This document shows positions 4,657 through 6,510 of a DNA stretch of 6,510 nucleotides, one piece after another (the stretch's first letter is position 1; each line of letters starts with the position of its first letter). Below the pieces are notes generated by a model that was given only the letters and a program-made list of their open reading frames with translations, was not told the DNA's origin and did not search any database. Position numbers and translations under genes: made by a program. Origin of the DNA: an uncultured Haloferula sp. (GTDB lineage: Bacteria; Verrucomicrobiota; Verrucomicrobiae; Verrucomicrobiales; Akkermansiaceae); the NCBI GenBank assembly GCA_946885645.1, contig CAMPGU010000236.1, positions 1-6,510 on the forward strand. The letters are read 5' to 3'.

Positions 4657-6288
4657 TCAGATCCCGCGCTTCTTCGTGGCCCCGCCGCCGTCCGTGCTCA
4701 GGAAGCGGTAGTAAACTTCGAGCATCAGCGTGCAGAGGGCGGTGCGGTAGAGCCTGCCGTCCTCGTTATTGTCGGCAAAGCGTGCCGCGGTGGCCCGGAT
4801 CGGCTTGCCTCCGCCGGGGGTCTTCCAAGAACCGTCTTGCTCCTGATTGGTCAGGAGTTCGTCGCGGAAAAGCTTGTTGTACTTGTTCCATTCCTCACCG
4901 CCCCGCTGCATCATCGCTTGGGATTCGTAGTAATGGCCGTAGAGATCGCAGAAGCGGCCGTTGTACTCGAATTTCGTCTTCTCCAGGACGTAATCCGCAG
5001 CCTTGCTGACCTGCGAGCGCCCGCCCTTGCCCCACATCTGGTGGCACAGCATGCCGACTCCTGTCAGCGTATGGTAGTCGAGATTGCCGGACGGGCCTTT
5101 GCCCGTATAGCCGAAGCCGCCGGAATCATCCTGGCACTTCACGAGATATTCGAGGCCCCGGTTGATCGTCCCGCTCATCCCGCGGAATTTGATTCCCGCG
5201 TGCGAGCAGGCCTTCAGTGCCTGAATCTGCCATCCGGCGATGGAGACGTCCCCGCCGCGGTCGCCTTCGGTATCGTAGGAGTAGTCCCAACCGCCGCTCT
5301 TGTGCTGATTGTCGATGATGTACTGGCCTGCCTGCTGGGTCACTTGGGCGAGATTGGGGACCTCGATCTTAAGATCCTTGCAGAAGGTAGCGGCTTCTCC
5401 GAGCGCGTAGGTAGCGATGCCGTGCTCGTAGGGCCAATGCTTGTCGCCGATGTTTTCGGCCATCTTGCCCTCGCTTTTCACTCCCAGGTTCACCAGATAA
5501 ACGATGCCCTTCATGCAGGACTCGCCGTATTCTTCGGAAACCGGGGTTTCGCAGTGTCCGAAATACGCCAGCAGGGCGAGGCCGGTCATGGCGGCGCGGT
5601 TGTTGCCGCCCCAGGAACCGTCCGAGTTCTGCTTGGATTTCAGCCACTGGAGCGCCTTTACGACAGCTTCCTCGCACTGAGGGGTTCCCCCGTTCTCGGA
5701 AAGGCGCAGCAGGCGATCTTCCTTCGAGCAGCGCTTCCGCATGGTTTCGGGAATCAGGCCGAAGAGCTTGCCGGTCCCGGCACCGCCGAAGCCGAAGCCG
5801 CTGCCATCGCCCCGGCCACCGCCGCTACCCTTGCCAAAGCCGGACCCGGAGCCGGCACCGCCGAGACCACCGGACATGCCGCCGCCCGTCAGGGAACTGA
5901 GGGAGGACATCTCGCCGAAATTGTCGCCCGGATCGGGAATCGCGAAATTCGAACTGGCACCCTCCGCGAAGACCCGCTTCACGTTCGTGGAAGGGGTGAT
6001 CTGGGCGCGCTTCTTCTGCTGCACCTCGTACTGCATCCCCCGCTCGCCGCCGCCGCCACCGCCGCCGCCGGAGGGCATGAAGTCCACTTTCTTCTCGGGC
6101 TCCTGAATGTATTGGAACACCCAGAACGCGCCGAACACCAGCAGGGCCACGTGGAAAAGGATCGCGATGGATAATGCACCGCCGCCGATGCGCTGCCACA
6201 GGCTGAGCTTCTTCTTCTCGAAGATCACCTGCGGGTGATGCTCGCCTTCGGCGGTTTCGTAATACTCAAACGATTCGTCGTCGTTCAT
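4657..6288 (-). CDS. TonB-like membrane-anchored protein with squalene-cyclase/prenyltransferase-type toroid repeats
   Basis: This 543-residue protein has an acidic tail, EKKKLSLWQR, and one membrane helix at about 37-60 with His46. It continues with EPEKKVDFMPS and eight glycines (74-81), QKKRA (91-95), FAIPDPGD (115-122) and a Gly-rich linker (135-173). From about 205 to 530 it is an alpha/alpha-toroid of the prenyltransferase/squalene-oxidase repeat type, with helix-plus-turn units ending in QNSDGSW (220-226), NQHKSGGW (327-334), CQDDSGGFGY (385-394) and NQEQDGSW (481-488). The cyclase DxDD acid and the macroglobulin GCGEQ thioester are both absent. It is therefore probably a binding scaffold in the periplasm, not a terpene cyclase. 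Genes of this design recur in Verrucomicrobia; their function is unknown to me. An exbD-like gene ends 113 bases upstream on the same strand, and a strong terminator follows. The ATG start lacks a Shine-Dalgarno sequence. Confidence 0.9.
   Translation of the reverse strand: MNDDESFEYYETAEGEHHPQVIFEKKKLSLWQRIGGGALSIAILFHVALLVFGAFWVFQYIQEPEKKVDFMPSGGGGGGGGERGMQYEVQQKKRAQITPSTNVKRVFAEGASSNFAIPDPGDNFGEMSSLSSLTGGGMSGGLGGAGSGSGFGKGSGGGRGDGSGFGFGGAGTGKLFGLIPETMRKRCSKEDRLLRLSENGGTPQCEEAVVKALQWLKSKQNSDGSWGGNNRAAMTGLALLAYFGHCETPVSEEYGESCMKGIVYLVNLGVKSEGKMAENIGDKHWPYEHGIATYALGEAATFCKDLKIEVPNLAQVTQQAGQYIIDNQHKSGGWDYSYDTEGDRGGDVSIAGWQIQALKACSHAGIKFRGMSGTINRGLEYLVKCQDDSGGFGYTGKGPSGNLDYHTLTGVGMLCHQMWGKGGRSQVSKAADYVLEKTKFEYNGRFCDLYGHYYESQAMMQRGGEEWNKYNKLFRDELLTNQEQDGSWKTPGGGKPIRATAARFADNNEDGRLYRTALCTLMLEVYYRFLSTDGGGATKKRGI
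6046..6069 (-). repeat. GGN codon tract encoding eight consecutive glycines
   Basis: The plus strand shows an almost pure GCC/CCG triplet run that encodes Gly74-Gly81 of the toroid protein, directly after VDFMPS. The paralogue has a four-glycine version at the same place. Short triplet tracts such as this can change length by slippage without breaking the frame. It probably forms a flexible hinge just outside the membrane. Confidence 0.8.
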
Positions 6289-6342
6289 GACAGGGGAAGG
6301 GGTTTTTGGAGTTTCCCGAAGACCGGATTCACCGGCTGTTCA

Positions 6343-6353
6343 CGTTCGGAACG
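6343..6353. promoter_or_regulatory. 11-bp palindrome in the gap before the toroid gene
   Basis: CGTTC-G-GAACG is a perfect 5-bp inverted repeat around one base, 55 bases upstream of the 543-residue gene's ATG. The gap to the exbD-like stop is 113 bases and holds a minus-strand A-run (about 6366-6372) but no clear -35/-10 pair. The palindrome may be a regulator site; support is only its symmetry and position. Confidence 0.2.
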
Positions 6354-6391
6354 CGGTTGCAGCCGTTTTTTTGAGAGAGATGAGCAAGGAA

Positions 6392-6415
6392 GAGCCGGAA
6401 TTCACTCCGGCGCTC
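6392..6415 (-). terminator. Weak hairpin overlapping the exbD-like stop codon
   Basis: GAGCCGGA (6392-6399) pairs with TCCGGC-G-CTC (6406-6415) with one bulged G, around a 6-base loop that contains the TGA stop. On the minus strand it is followed by TTCCTTGC, a poor T-run. It may be a weak or leaky terminator or a processing site between the exbD-like gene and the toroid gene. Chance is also possible. Confidence 0.3.
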
Positions 6416-6510
6416 CTGCCTGGAAAGTGACATTGTTGATTTGCGCCCGGGTAAGCGCATCCAGAACATCCACCACCGAAAAGAGCCGCTCGTCGTCCAC
6501 CGGCGGGCCG
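6402..6510 (-). CDS. C-terminal end of an ExbD/TolR-like biopolymer transport protein (partial)
   Basis: The last 35 residues and the TGA stop of a minus-strand gene enter from the right edge: PPVDDERLFSVVDVLD, then ALTRAQINNVTFQAGAPE. The pattern of an acidic residue and 'V-x-D-V-L-D-A-L' helix, followed by 'I-x-N-V-T-F-Q' as the final strand, is the usual end of ExbD and TolR proteins. In those proteins this periplasmic region follows a single membrane helix with a conserved Asp. ExbD works with ExbB to use the proton gradient to drive TonB. Only the end is visible, so the membrane helix and its Asp cannot be checked. Its position directly upstream of two proteins with TonB-like anchors supports both calls. 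Confidence 0.65.
   Translation of the reverse strand, partial: GPPVDDERLFSVVDVLDALTRAQINNVTFQAGAPE

Noticed and set aside
4837..6174. Long plus-strand open frame of 445 codons opposite the toroid gene
   Set aside because: Antisense shadow of the 543-residue gene; the Ala/Gly-rich product shows no recognisable motif, whereas the opposite strand has repeats, membrane helix and linker in order.
4657..6288. Calling the toroid protein an active squalene-hopene cyclase or prenyltransferase
   Set aside because: The DxDD acid is absent and the protein is an anchored periplasmic type; only the repeat fold is supported.

Overview
The window looks like a GC-rich chromosomal segment of a bacterium of the Verrucomicrobia (inference). 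The main reason is the long minus-strand protein with squalene-cyclase-type repeats behind a glycine-rich, single-pass N-terminus, a design I associate with Verrucomicrobia and Planctomycetes. Almost no gene here has a clear Shine-Dalgarno sequence. No transposase, integrase, CRISPR array or phage gene is visible.

Left part (1-2289, minus strand): a compact arsenic-resistance operon reads right to left as arsR, a DUF6428-type small protein, an aquaporin and arsC. Two of its junctions are 4-base ATGA start/stop overlaps and the third gap is 3 bases. ArsR should sense As(III) and repress from an AT-rich palindromic site just upstream of its ATG. ArsC reduces arsenate to arsenite using thioredoxin-type cysteines. 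The aquaporin is the only visible exit route for arsenite, since no ArsB, Acr3 or ArsA is present. This resembles the aqpS-arsC logic of Sinorhizobium meliloti. The first three proteins of the operon all end in vicinal-cysteine tails. The first 16 codons of a glycosyltransferase follow arsC and run off the left edge.

Middle (2290-3148): a plus-strand gene for a small exported monohaem cytochrome c diverges from arsR. It converges on a minus-strand tRNA-Thr(CGT) gene with encoded CCA.

Right part (3149-6510, minus strand): the C-terminal end of an ExbD/TolR-like protein enters from the right edge. It is followed by a 543-residue toroid-repeat protein, a strong intrinsic terminator, and a 447-residue protein with a PA14-like domain. 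The two long proteins share an N-terminal module: an acidic cytoplasmic tail, basic residues, one membrane helix containing a histidine, the motif VDFMPS, poly-Gly, QKKRA and a Gly-rich linker. Their periplasmic C-terminal domains are unrelated. The module resembles the TonB membrane anchor, and exbD lies directly upstream. I therefore propose an ExbB/ExbD-linked, TonB-like system whose effector domains are a toroid and a PA14-like domain. This is the most interesting part of the window; the coupling itself is inference.
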